Shown: piece by piece, positions 24,370 through 36,566 of the stretch
How positions within the stretch are numbered: the stretch's first letter is position 1
Layout: each line of letters opens with the position of its first letter
Origin: Hofstenia miamia
Lineage: Eukaryota > Xenacoelomorpha > Acoela > Hofsteniidae
Assembly (NCBI GenBank): GCA_900660155.1
Contig: CABFPE010000097.1
Span: 810,772 to 874,771 of the forward strand
Reading direction: 5' to 3'
DNA: 64,000 nt
The notes under the pieces: model-generated
What the model saw: only the letters and a program-made list of their open reading frames with translations
The model's database searches: none
Told to the model about the DNA's origin: nothing
Position numbers and translations under genes: made by a program

Positions 24370-25201
24370 TGCTCGAATGTTTTGATTACCCAATGACTTC
24401 AGGCAACACCCAAGAAGGTTTTTCAAGAATTATTATTCCCCTTTGAAATTCTAAAACATTGATTTTTCAATTAGATTTTAGTGTGAGTAGCAAACACTAA
24501 TAGATTATATGTGATAATAAATATTGTAATTTATGATAATTAACTGTAAAAAATATAAAAAAATCTCAGATAAAAAAAAAATTTCATATCTAATAAAGTA
24601 GAATGTTGTACTGCTTGTTCCTAAATCCCTTAGTAGATTGGCGCCTAAGTATATCTCAGATATATTACGCTACCAACCGCGGTCTACTACATTGATGTCG
24701 CTGACTTCCGTATCACATCTTTATCAATTTCTTAGTAATTATGGTCAATTATCGAGTTTATAATCATACTGTTTTCAATTTGCCGGTCATTCAATGTGGA
24801 ATGTATTATCGGAAAGTATCCGATCAATTGCATTATTGTTAGAATTCAAGAATTTGAAGGCATATTTCTTCATCAGCGCATATTCTAAATAAGCTTTTAA
24901 AGCACCTGTGACCATTTTGTCACAGGCGCTTTGCATAATTTTTTTCATATTAATAATAAAATTAATTCCATGGAAAATTATTATAAAAACACTACTTTTG
25001 TAGAAATTCATTGCTAAACATTTCACTTCTTTGTCATTTGATTTATTGATATACTTTATATATTTTTCCTGGTTATTAATAAATCATATCGTGTAGTTGT
25101 AAATCAATATCTCAGATAAAGTGAAATATGATAAAATTTTTCTAAATATATATTATTTTGAAATTTTATGACCCTAATTCTTAACTATGGGTAGCAAATA
25201 A
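24370..25201. other. No gene supported
   Basis: A minus-strand frame of 79 codons (24787-25026) has no motif. The remainder is AT-rich. Confidence 0.4.
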
Positions 25202-27219
25202 TTTATAAATGTAGGCATGTTTCGAATTTGGACTTAGTTGTAAAAATCTTACTAAAATGTTTCAATTATTCCTTAATTTTACTAAGTAGTTCAGTCCACA
25301 AATTTGTAAATGCTCTGAAATGTTGACAGCATTTTCTTCTATTCTTTGATGTATATATTTGTCGGGTATTCATTTGTTCTTAGGGTCTACTTTCAATTTG
25401 ATAATTTCTTGTTCTATGATATCGAGCATTTTCTTTTTCAAAAATACTACATTTGTTTCTAAAACTAGTTTTTTGAAAAAGAATAAACTACAAAAAGGAT
25501 AAAACAAAAATCAAAAACTTAAATGCTATCAATGAAGTTAAAAGCAATTAATTTGGACATCTATCAAGTTGAAAGTAGTATGATAGAAAAACTTCTGATA
25601 TTTGAAGCATAACTTGAACAACTGTTTTCAAAGTGCAGATTAGTTCATATTAATATGAGAACTATCTTTGAGAAATGAAAGACTGTTTGTACATTACAAG
25701 TACTCTACAATTTTCTGAATGTGATTTTAATTTTGACAAGCTTCCAATAGAACTATATGAACATTAGGACGCGAAAAAGTCGATAAAGCAAAATGATTTT
25801 TTCTGTCAAAATCACACTGAAAGGTTTACTTAGACATGAAACACGTGAATTTTACAAACCTTTAGTATGGTTGTGAAAAAGCCTAAGATATGCTGTTGGA
25901 TCAAAATGTTATTAGTATGTCAAAATCGATTATTTACTTAGTAAATTTAGATATTTTCTTTGAAAACATTTATCGCAATTTGAATTTCAACCAATCACAA
26001 ATTTGCTAATACGATTTTTTAGTTAAATTTTAGCAAACAAACTTTATTTCTGATGAACGCAAAAGCATATTATAGATTTTCATTTGTAAAGCGCATAGAT
26101 AACATACTCAGTTCAAATCATTTGAGTTTTATCAATATAAGATCAAAATTTCTTAGTTTTTTGGTCGAATTTCTGTGGTTAAAATACTAAGTTTTAGTTC
26201 AAAAAATAGTCGGCCTAGTGATCATAAATATTGCTATTTTCTTTGAAATGTTATCTTTGAAACTATGTATAAAATGTTGCCGTAAAAACAATATTTTATT
26301 GCTGTAGGTAGCTTTAGGGTCTTGCTTTATTATTCCTTCCCAATCCTCATTTTTTGCATTTAGTGGGCGCCATTGTAGTGTTATTTTCATAATTGGTAAC
26401 AATTTTTTATTACATTACAAATAGGTTATAATATCACAAAATATTTTAGAAAATTCATGCAGCTGTCTTTAACTTGCTCCTGTATTTCATATTATACTAC
26501 AGATGTTATTTTGCTATTTTGATATTTGTGTTTATGTATGTATATATTATATAAGAATAGAAAAATTATGCAAAAATATGCATGTTTTAAAACACAATTT
26601 AATTAAATTGCATCATATTGTGATACTTTAAGTAATTCTATTGATCAAAATAGATAAAAAATAAATAATTTACTAAAACATAATCTGCTATCTCCTTTTT
26701 AAAGAAAAATAATTTTTTGATATTTTCTTCAACCCAAATATGAAATTGGAATTTCTGAGATATTGGCACATCGATTGATGAATGTGCTCTAAAGTATTCC
26801 AAAGGATTCTACTTTTCTTTGAAGATTCCCAGTTTTTTAAAAACGATTTAAATTCTTTGTATATCTAATGTTCATCTCAATGATACCACAACTGGGAGAC
26901 GCTTAAAATTGAAATAGATAGAAGATACCCTCATCTATCCTGTGATGCTCTCAGATTTTGGATGCACTTTTAAACGTTTAAAAAAAATTTAAAAAACTTT
27001 GAAATATTTAAAAAAATTTTCAAGGCAGTTAAGTTTTCACCAGTTGCAGCCTAGTAATGTGTTTGGAATTAAAGTTACTTAATTTAAGAGTGCAACCCGA
27101 TTTTTTATAGTATATTTTCGGATCATGAACAGCTTCGTGGTTTTTAGTTGAAATAATAGATTCAATCTTTGTTTATTAAAATATAGTGTAAAGGAATTCT
27201 GTAGTTAACAGATTAATAA
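25202..27219 (+). repeat. Copy A of a flanking block, ends at a single N
   Basis: Matches copy B (from 27221) with scattered substitutions and a missing stretch of about 45 bases near 26605. No coding frame. It resembles an alternative haplotype. Confidence 0.9.
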
Positions 27220-27220
27220 N

Positions 27221-29365
27221 TTTATAAATGTAGGCATGTTTCGAATTTGGACTTAGTTGTAAAAATCTTACTAAAATGTTTCAATTATTCCTTAATTTTA
27301 CTAAGTAGTTCAGTCCACAAATTTGTAAATGCTCTGAAATGTTGACAGCATTTTCTTCTATTCTTTGATGTATATATTTGTCGGGTATTCATTTGTTCTT
27401 AGGGTCTACTTTCAATTTGATAATTTCTTGTTCTATGATATCGAGCATTTTCTTTTTCAAAAATACTACATTTGTTTCTAAAACTAGTTTTTTGAAAAAG
27501 AATAAACTACAAAAAGGATAAAACAAAAATCAAAAACTTAAATGCTATCAATGAAGTTAAAAGCAATTAATTTGGACATCTATCAAGTTGAAAGTAGTAT
27601 GATAGAAAAACTTCTGATATTTGAAGCATAACATGAACAACTGTTTTCAAAGTGCAGATTAGTTCATATTAATATGAGAACTATCTTTGAGAAATGAAAG
27701 ACTGTTTGTACATTAGAAGTACTCTACAATTTTCTGAATGTGATTTTAATTTTGACAAGCTTCCAATAGAACTATATGAACATTAGGACGCGAAAAAGTC
27801 GATAAAGCAAAATGATTTTTTCTGTCAAATTCACACTGCAAGGTTTACTTAGACATGAAACACGTGAATTTTACAAACCTTTAGTATGGTTGTGAAAAAG
27901 CCTAAGATATGCTGTTGGATCAAATGTTATTAGTATGTCAAAATCGATTATTTACTTAGTAAATTTAGATATTTTCTTTGAAAACATTTATCGCAATTTG
28001 AATTTCAACCAATCACAAATTTGCTAATACGATTTTTGAGTTAAATTTTAGCAAACAAACTTTATTTCTGATGAACGCAAAAGCATATTATAGATTTTCA
28101 TTTGTAAAGCGCATAGATAACATACTCAGTTCAAATCATTTGAGTTTTATCAATATAAGATCAAAATTTCTTAGTTTTTTGGTCGAATTTCTGTGGTTAA
28201 AATACTAAGTTTTAGTTCAAAAAATAGTCGGCCTAGTGATCATAAATATTGCTATTTTCTTTGAAATGTTATCTTTGAAACTATGTATAAAATGTTGCCG
28301 TAAAAACAATATTTTATTGCTGTAGGTAGCTTTAGGGTCTTGCTTTATTATTCCTTCCCAATCCTCATTTTTTGCATTTAGTGGGCGCATTGTAGTGTTA
28401 TTTTCATAATTGGTAACAATTTTTTATTACATTACAAATAGGTTATAATATCACAAAATATTTTAGAAAATTCATGCAGCTGGCTTTTAGCTTGCTCCTG
28501 TATTTCATATTATACTACAGATGTTATTTTGCTATTTTGATATTTGTGTTTATGTATGTATATATAATATAAGAATAGAAAAATTATGCAAAAATATGCA
28601 TGCTTTAAAACACAATTTAATTAAATGGGTTTTAAAATATGCTGTAAGCAAATGAAAATGTCAATTGCATCACCTTGTGATACTTTAAGTAATTTTATTG
28701 AACAAAATAGATAAAAAATAAATAATTTACGAAAACATAATCTGCTATCTCCTTTTTAAAGAAAAATAATTTTTTGATATTTTCTTCAACCCAAATATGA
28801 AATTGGAATTTCTGAGATATTAGCACATCAATTGATGAATGTGCTCTAAAGTATTCCAAAGGATTCTACTTTTCTTTGAAGATTCCCAGTTTTTTAAAAA
28901 CGATTTAAATTCTTTGTATATCTAATGTTCATCTCAATGATACCACGACTGGGAGAGGCTTAAAATTGAAATTGATAGAAGATATCCTCATCTATCCTGT
29001 GATGCTCTCAAATTTTGGATGCACTTTTAAACGTTTAAAAAATAATTTAAAAAACTTTGAAATATTTAAAAAAATTTTCAAGGCATTTACTGTAAGTTTT
29101 CACCAGTTGCAGCCTGATAATGTGTTTGGAATTAAAGTTACTTAATTTAAGAGTGCAACACGATTTTTTATATTATATTTTCTGATCATGAATAGCTTCG
29201 GGTTCTTAGTTGAAATAATAGATTCAATCTTTGTTTATTCAAATATAGTGTAAAGGAATTCTGTAGTTAACAGATTATTAATTATGATAAATTTCTATAA
29301 ATATTTTCATGCATCAGCAAAATGACATGTCAAATAATTTTCATTTCACATGCTCTGTTATTGTA
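27221..29365 (+). repeat. Copy B of the flanking block
   Basis: Bounded by single Ns at 27220 and 29366. Its first 2.06 kb match copy A; its last 842 bases match copy C. Confidence 0.9.
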
Positions 29366-29366
29366 N

Positions 29367-30208
29367 TTATTTTGCTATTTTGATATTTGTGTTTATGTAT
29401 GTATATATAATATAAGAATAGAAAAATTATGCAAAAATATGCATGCTTTAAAACACAATTTAATTAAATGGGTTTTAAAATATGCTGTAAGCAAATGAAA
29501 ATGTCAATTGCATCACCTTGTGATACTTTAAGTAATTTTATTGAACAAAATAGATAAAAAATAAATAATTTACGAAAACATAATCTGCTATCTCCTTTTT
29601 AAAGAAAAATAATTTTTTGATATTTTCTTCAACCCAAATATGAAATTGGAATTTCTGAGATATTAGCACATCAATTGATGAATGTGCTCTAAAGTATTCC
29701 AAAGGATTCTACTTTTCTTTGAAGATTCCCAGTTTTTTAAAAACGATTTAAATTCTTTGTATATCTAATGTTCATCTCAATGATACCACGACTGGGAGAG
29801 GCTTAAAATTGAAATTGATAGAAGATATCCTCATCTATCCTGTGATGCTCTCAAATTTTGGATGCACTTTTAAACGTTTAAAAAATAATTTAAAAAACTT
29901 TGAAATATTTAAAAAAATTTTCAAGGCATTTACTGTAAGTTTTCACCAGTTGCAGCCTGATAATGTGTTTGGAATTAAAGTTACTTAATTTAAGAGTGCA
30001 ACACGATTTTTTATATTATATTTTCTGATCATGAATAGCTTCGGGTTCTTAGTTGAAATAATAGATTCAATCTTTGTTTATTCAAATATAGTGTAAAGGA
30101 ATTCTGTAGTTAACAGATTATTAATTATGATAAATTTCTATAAATATTTTCATACATCAGCAAAATGACATGTCAAATAATTTTCATTACACATGCTCTG
30201 TTATTGTA
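29367..30208 (+). repeat. Copy C of the flanking block
   Basis: Nearly identical to 28524-29365 (two differences noticed, near the end) and continuous with the second DEG/ENaC gene, so it is the true 3' flank of that gene. Confidence 0.9.
30077..30082 (-). promoter_or_regulatory. Polyadenylation signal AATAAA
   Basis: AATAAA on the minus strand, 130 bases past the stop codon of the second DEG/ENaC gene. It is the first canonical hexamer that I see downstream. Confidence 0.5.
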
Positions 30209-30211
30209 TTG

Positions 30212-32782
30212 TTAAAACCAATTATTTTGTTTAGATGGAAAACGCTTATTTTGTTCTTTTGGAAGGAATAACTTAGCAGAAAATAAAGTAATGCCAAGTT
30301 TTGAAATGTTAAAAACTAGCATTACCAACTGCGAAAAGGTTAAAACACTCCATCCAACAAACATACCGAGATTCCCAGCAAATGCAGAAATGAGTTCTTC
30401 GAAACTGTAGGAAGGACTTTCTTTAATGAGCTCATAACTTATGTCTTTATAGAAGATCTCTACTAGTGCGAAATTTTGTCTCACAAGAGCAAGAAGTTGA
30501 ATATCATCAATTTCATTCCTTGCACGCTGATTAATCAAAAACTTGACATATTTAATAGCATCCTCGTTAGCAGACGTCATCACTTCATCAAGAAAATAGT
30601 ACAGACTTGTTTTGGAAGGGTAATCTGAGTTAGCAATGCCAGTATCATATACAAAAGATGTGCATGCAGGAGGACATGCGCATTTAATGGGAAATAAATC
30701 CGTCTTTGATAAGTATGAATGTATTTCTGTTCTACATTCCATTTGTGTATTGTTCCAAGGACTGCATATGGGGTAGAGTGATTTATGAATTGAATCAATA
30801 TCTTTGTAAGTGTATAGATAGGAGTCTACACAACCACATTTGTGGTAAAGATTATCATAGATACATGATTCTATGCATACATCTTGCGTGTACTGTCTCC
30901 AACCACCCACAGGATCTAAATCTTGAATCCTTCCATTTAACATTGATTGGTATGTCTCATTGCTTATGAGGTTGTCTGAATATGCTTTGTGAAATCTTTC
31001 ATATTGTTTCCAGTTTGGATTCTTTTCGACACATTCACTGTATGGAAAAGGAACTTTTGAAATCGCCTTCCTGTAAATATTTATTTTATAGGCCTGACCT
31101 GTTTTTAGATTTATATTGTTATAGTTTGGTAGGGGGTAGGTCTTGCGGTTACTGAGGGTGACAGAGAATCCAGTAATCCGACTAAGAAGTCCCACGCTTT
31201 CATTATCACTTAAAAATATTTGAAATTGTAGACCATGTTTTGGACCAGACATTGCTGAAATCTTTTCAGGCAAATTGTGTGGGTTCATGCCGGAGTTGAA
31301 TGTAAAACAATTTCCAAATGTTGGGTTTAGGAAAATATCAAATTCTTCATTATTATCCAACTTAGTGTTCCCACAATCTAGATTATCATATTTACAACTA
31401 ATTAAAAGGTTTTGCAATGATACTCCATTAGAGAATACCTCATTAGGACTAAAGAGAGAATAATAGGTGAAATTTGTGAAATCCACTTGTTTATCATCCA
31501 AATCCCTAATTTTGTAGTAAATTTTTCTCCAACTTTGGTTTTCAGCATCTGTATTATTTATGGTTTCATTCACTACAAAGCGTCTACTTCGATATAAACT
31601 TTGGCGTTGAATCATGTCTGCACTTTCAATAGCAGAGCGTCGTCGTCTTTTATAGGTATCTGTTGAAATATTCGTTGCAACAACCTCGAACATAAAGCCT
31701 CCATCCGTAACTACATGATCACTTTTAAAAATAATCTCCAATGGTGGATTAAGAATCCATTCTTCATTTAAATGTGGTAGGAATGGACCACACCACTTTC
31801 CTAGATATGAATTGCTTGACATTGTGACTTCCATATAATCCCAAACACAATATGGAGAATGTTCAAGAGTAAAATATTGGAAGTTCAAAGATAAAAAAGG
31901 ATAACCCTCTTTCAGTTCATCTATTACATCTATTCTAATTATGCGTGTGTAAGAATTCCTATAATTTGCAAAACCAGACTGATTATGAGAAACAATTTGT
32001 GTACCATTAACATCTACTTTATAATGCAAAATTTCAGTCATCGGAATGCAAGAACTTTCATCAGTTTCACCAAGACATTGAGGAATGCCATCACAGTTCA
32101 TTGCGCAATTGTCGGAGTCAAATTTGCAAGCATCAAGCCCTTTTTGGCAAACCCAAGGAATGAAATTTCCATTAGGTCCACAACGTTCGTGGTGTTCAAT
32201 TGTTACTGGCGGTATACAGCGCCCGCAATCAGGAATATTATCACACATCCAAAAATTTGGAATGCATTCTCGAGTGTAATTGCATTGAAAAAATGGACTT
32301 GCGCAGGATAATTCTATTGTCTCATCTGAATATTTATCTAGAACATAGAACTTCTGCACTTCATCCAAAACAGCCAATTCGAAAAAACTGCTATTTTGGG
32401 GTGAATTGAGCAGATGTTTCTTCTGAAAAAGGCTTTCTGTACATATGGTCACTTGAGGAAAGGCCAGTTCTTCAGCATGCTCAATGGACATTTGCACGAT
32501 AACGTCATAGGCGCGATATTTATCAATCAGAGGCTGAAATTGAATCGCAAATAGCGTTAAGCTTAAGAGGTAAATCGTTAACCAAACAATCATCACTGCT
32601 TTACTTTCTGCCTCAAGCACTTCAGGGAAAAATGATGCAAACAGTAATTTCAGCTTAAGCAGCATGGGAGAAGACACATTTGGATTTTCAGAAACTACAT
32701 CTGGTTTCTTAATATTTGTCTTTGGGTGAACTATGCCATCCTTTGAATGAACTCTCAGTTTGCGGCGATAAATGTCCATCAT
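30212..32782 (-). CDS. DEG/ENaC sodium channel with LDLa and CUB modules, paralogue 2 (complete)
   Basis: A single 856-codon frame. Parts by residue: TM1 about 62-82; post-TM1 motif FPQVTICTES 108-117; LDLa-like module C160-C201 (CIPNFWMCDNIPDC, without the usual acidic SDE); second cysteine module C212-C245 ending GETDESSC; CUB about 268-370 (CVWDYMEV, WCGPF, GGFMFEVVAT); basic sites YKRRRRS 377-383 and RSRR 398-401; ASC finger and thumb (GNCFTFNS 490-497, CIESCIYDNLYHKCGC 636-651, CACPPAC 701-707); pore and TM2 about 793-826 with a G-W-S filter triplet (GWSVLT). Such channels pass Na+ as trimers in the plasma membrane. Many N-x-S/T sites fit a large glycosylated ectodomain. It is intronless within the coding part. 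The start ATGATG follows a ttttag acceptor shared with paralogue 1. Ligand is unknown. Confidence 0.95.
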   Translation of the reverse strand: MMDIYRRKLRVHSKDGIVHPKTNIKKPDVVSENPNVSSPMLLKLKLLFASFFPEVLEAESKAVMIVWLTIYLLSLTLFAIQFQPLIDKYRAYDVIVQMSIEHAEELAFPQVTICTESLFQKKHLLNSPQNSSFFELAVLDEVQKFYVLDKYSDETIELSCASPFFQCNYTRECIPNFWMCDNIPDCGRCIPPVTIEHHERCGPNGNFIPWVCQKGLDACKFDSDNCAMNCDGIPQCLGETDESSCIPMTEILHYKVDVNGTQIVSHNQSGFANYRNSYTRIIRIDVIDELKEGYPFLSLNFQYFTLEHSPYCVWDYMEVTMSSNSYLGKWCGPFLPHLNEEWILNPPLEIIFKSDHVVTDGGFMFEVVATNISTDTYKRRRRSAIESADMIQRQSLYRSRRFVVNETINNTDAENQSWRKIYYKIRDLDDKQVDFTNFTYYSLFSPNEVFSNGVSLQNLLISCKYDNLDCGNTKLDNNEEFDIFLNPTFGNCFTFNSGMNPHNLPEKISAMSGPKHGLQFQIFLSDNESVGLLSRITGFSVTLSNRKTYPLPNYNNINLKTGQAYKINIYRKAISKVPFPYSECVEKNPNWKQYERFHKAYSDNLISNETYQSMLNGRIQDLDPVGGWRQYTQDVCIESCIYDNLYHKCGCVDSYLYTYKDIDSIHKSLYPICSPWNNTQMECRTEIHSYLSKTDLFPIKCACPPACTSFVYDTGIANSDYPSKTSLYYFLDEVMTSANEDAIKYVKFLINQRARNEIDDIQLLALVRQNFALVEIFYKDISYELIKESPSYSFEELISAFAGNLGMFVGWSVLTFSQLVMLVFNISKLGITLFSAKLFLPKEQNKRFPSKQNNWF

Positions 32783-32848
32783 TTCTAAAATAGTTTTGTA
32801 ATTTCAAATAAAATTTGAATAAAACGTAGAAAACTACCGTGCGCTTAA

Positions 32849-33294
32849 GGTTCCTCGCCATTGAATATTTTGGCTGCTATCTTGATATAGGACGGTTTTT
32901 GTCCTGGGTGGTTTTAGCCCATTTAGAACATGTTGAATCTTATTATAATGTCATTTACTGTCTTCGATAGCGATATTTGGTTTTCAGGCCAGCAAAATGG
33001 GGAGTCGTTTCTTGAGTACCCCTCGCAAAGGCACCTGTCCCAGCGAAAAATTTTGCGTTTTGTACTTGAGAAACTTTAAACTTAAGTGACAATAAAAGAG
33101 TAGTTCTGAATCGAATGATTTTGAACAACTAGATTACTCTTTTTATATATATTATTATATTATTATTATCTGTATATAATATATATATATATATATATAG
33201 CTAATTAGCATAATAATAAGTGCCCTGAACCCAAGCAACCTACCTAGTGCTAACTAACTGTGATAAAATATTTCATTTTTAGTGGCGAGGAACC
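32849..33294. mobile_element. 446-bp MITE with TTAA target duplication
   Basis: Perfect 12-base inverted ends GGTTCCTCGCCA ... TGGCGAGGAACC, each directly flanked by TTAA (32845-32848 and 33295-33298). TTAA duplications occur in piggyBac and Kolobok transposons; termini of the form GG...CC fit Kolobok (RR...YY) better than piggyBac (usually CCY). No coding capacity. It contains a (TA)n tract near its right part. It lies about 65 bases before the ATG of the second channel gene and about 60 from the presumed splice acceptor. Confidence 0.85.
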
Positions 33295-33314
33295 TTAATA
33301 ATATGTTCTATATA

Positions 33315-34115
33315 TATTACGCCATTCCAGAAATTCTAAACCCTTGATTTTACTTTGTGAAAATTGATTATACGGTAATTTTGATTATAAAAAATTAAAA
33401 TATTGGTCATATTTAGTTAATATAGATATTCTACAGACAATAAACAAATATTTTAGTTGGAATAGAGTCTTAATCTACATAGTACTTATAGGTGTAGCCG
33501 TGAGTAATGTAAAAACTTTTATATATTTCGAGTATGCATTTTACTCCTTATTTCAATCTAGGCAGACATCGATATGGAATAGAAACGAAACATTTGTTTT
33601 AACAAGCAATTCGATTTAGTTAGCATCAAAAATAGATGCAGAAATAACGATAAAAAATTAAATGTGATAACTTTGGAATAGTGATCCAGAAGCTTATCGA
33701 TTTAGCATCGAAAAATAGATGCAGAAGTTACGATAAAAAATTAAATGTGATAACTTTGGAATAGTGATCCAGAAGCTTATCGAATTCTCTTCGAAAAACT
33801 TCTGTATAAGTTTCTCTTTAGACACAAACTGCTTCACATTCCACTTCTTCATGCTTATCAAACTCCACTTCCCTCAGCTGGGTCTCAATATCTGACTAAA
33901 TTAAAATAAAGTGTATAATCCATACTCGAAACATTTTTACATAAATCACGGCTACACGTATAAGTAGTATATAGCTTAAGACTTTATTTTAACAATGATA
34001 TGTGGAATATCAATATGGTCCAAATATGACCAATATTTTAATTGTTCATAATTAAAGTTAGCCTATAAGCAATATTCACAAAATAGGGCTCAGAATTTAT
34101 GGAACAGCGTAATAT
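33315..34115. mobile_element. 800-bp fold-back element with long imperfect inverted arms
   Basis: The left arm (33315-33570) is matched in reverse complement by the right arm (about 33868-34115). Shared landmarks are ATATTACGC with TTCCANAAATTCT at the outer ends, AATTAAAATATTGGTCATATTT, and GTGTAGCCGTGA. The arms are about 250 bases long and perhaps 75-80% identical. The loop holds an 83-base tandem pair. No coding frame. A TA-type terminus is possible but the target duplication is not clear. Confidence 0.8.
33612..33785. repeat. Two tandem 83-base units inside the fold-back loop
   Basis: The segment from gatttag...aatagatgcagaa through ccagaagcttatc occurs twice with a few differences; the shared gataaaaaatta lies at 33649 and 33732, a period of 83. 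Confidence 0.9.
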
Positions 34116-36566
34116 TTTTATAGTCAATTCATGATTCAGCAAGTAATAGTTCCAAGAATAAAGCTAAAAGCATTTATGTACTAGAAATGTAAAATAGAAA
34201 AAATTGTATTACCCTGCATACAGTATTGATTTCACTTATAGTATAAAATAAATTGTTTCTGTTCTTAAACTGAAAGCACCATTTATTTATTGAGTTTAAT
34301 TATTAACTTAAGATCACAAACATTGAAACAAATAAATAATCTAATGTGCAAAAACTCTATGTAATATTATTCTTAAGTATTGTCAATTTTTATACAGAAA
34401 TTTCTATAATTTTTAGACTTTACTATGCTTAGCTTTTGAATGTGAACATTTATCAAGCATTAAGTGGAAGAACTACTTAATTTTGGAAAACAATCACGAC
34501 CGTTTAACTCGACAATCAGATGATTTAAAGTCCCCCAATTTGTTAAAATAGAATAATGATTACAGGCTCTAAAACACTTCTAGATGTAACAGATTATTAT
34601 ATATTTGATAAAGGCCGCTTAACTTTAGTAAGCTGAGATCTATCTTCAAAGAAAAAATTAACATTTTTCCAAATGATTCACTGAGCTATTTGCCTATTCC
34701 CATTCAATTATCAAGGTCTCACATACGAGTGTAGCGCCTCAACCCAAAGTAATTCAAAATTTTGATGCAAAAATCCTGGATGTGTTTCGTACTCAGGATT
34801 AGTAATCGACCTCTTCGTGAATCCTGTCTTTGTGAAAACTGTAAATATATTCTTATTGAAATTGCACAAGTCTGCTGGAGTACAATTCAACCCGCATTTC
34901 TTTTATCATATAGATTGCATTTTCTTGATTTGCATCAAAAACTTCTTGAAAATCATTTACTATTATCTTAGAATATTAACTATTTTTAGAATAGTCATCA
35001 AAAATTATTGAATCTGGGTTATAATATGAGATAACCTTTTGTATTACGGATGTATGTATCGATTAATCTCGTATTTAATGCAATTCTCTCAATAAGCTTT
35101 TCGGATAGTTTCTTATGAAGTAGGAAATTTCAGTTGTATACATTCATCTATGTCAATGAATATAAAATTTTTAATGAGTTTATAGCTTCTGACATACTTA
35201 GGAATAGAGTACCGACTATTTATAAATTTTCGTTGTAGTGAATAGGTCTTACCGATTTCCGGTTGAATTTTTGCGAGCTGCTACCAATAGAGACGTTTGC
35301 TATTACGTAGTTGATAATCACTTTTATGATGACGTAATTTAAAGCTACACAGACATGCTGCATGATAAAATTCATCGTTACCATTAAATTTAGAGTTTTC
35401 AAAACAGTTGAAGGAAAGTTTGCCCTGCCTTTTATTTATTCAATTTGGCTACCATTTAATGAAGACTCGTTTTTGCTGTCTACATCAAGAAACAGCCTGA
35501 TATTATCTTAGTCGTAGTTAATAAACTTCTTTCAAGAAATTTTGAAACACATTTTAGTTGGTAGACATATTTTTGAAAACTGTAAGTGATAGTATTTGAA
35601 AAGTTTTAGTAAATAGCATATATGAAAATTTCAAAATATTATTTACTATGTGATAATATGAAAATAATTACCTAAAAGATGTAAGACATTAGATATGAAT
35701 TTTCTTCATATATTGTTGTTAAACTTCTCTCTCGTTTTAAAAAACGTGGAAAGATTTGATATAAAAGCAAACAAGCACAAAATATAATTGTTAAATTTTC
35801 AAAATGTTTCTACAAGTTTATATACTGTTTGTGATGGTTAGCCCGATTCAATTTGTATTTGTTGTTTGAGATTTATTTTTGGCAAAACTATTTTACAAAT
35901 CAATTTTACCTTAATGCTTTTTAAAAGCCTCTATATATCTAAATTTTCACGTTAAAATCTGTTTAGTCCACATTTCCCAAGAATATTAGAAAAGTTGAAA
36001 ATCTTGGGATACTAATACTTTTATTCAGGAATGTACTCCCGTGCACTGGTAAGCATTTGTGTTAAAAGGTATTGCTTTACCTGTAGTAACTGAAAATATC
36101 TTTTGAAGGCACTCTCACATTTCTTAAAATTCATTAAAATCACTTTCATAACTAAGGTTCAGAAAATCAGGCAGGCTAAAGGTCATGAATGCAACAGTTA
36201 GCACCATGTATTTTTGCTTCTTTTGTCAGAGTGCTCTAGCCAAACATGTCGCGACTACAGGGTTTCGAGACCATGTCGATCTTAAAGCATAAATGAAAGA
36301 GAAGTTATTCCTCTGTCCTCTTGTGGCTTGGGATTTTGGGAGTTTATATTTCATGGGGATAAGATTGTTTGAATATTCTTTAAGAAAACATCATAGATTT
36401 TATGAACCTCACGCATAGAATAACGCTAAGGTTCGAACGTTTTTGTTTACATTATAGTACCTACATTTACATGTAGTACATTAGAATAAAGTATTACAAA
36501 ATAATGTCCCACGAGAAATCTATCAAGGAATGATATGTTTAAAGAAATATTGTGTAAACTACTTAC
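34116..36566. other. No gene supported; probable leader intron of paralogue 2
   Basis: Short frames only (for example two overlapping ones at 34762-35011 and a minus-strand one at 35220-35402), none with motifs. It would be intronic if the upstream exon candidate is right. Confidence 0.35.

Noticed and set aside
33612-33785. A CRISPR array
   Set aside because: Only two 83-base units without spacers, in a eukaryotic fold-back element.
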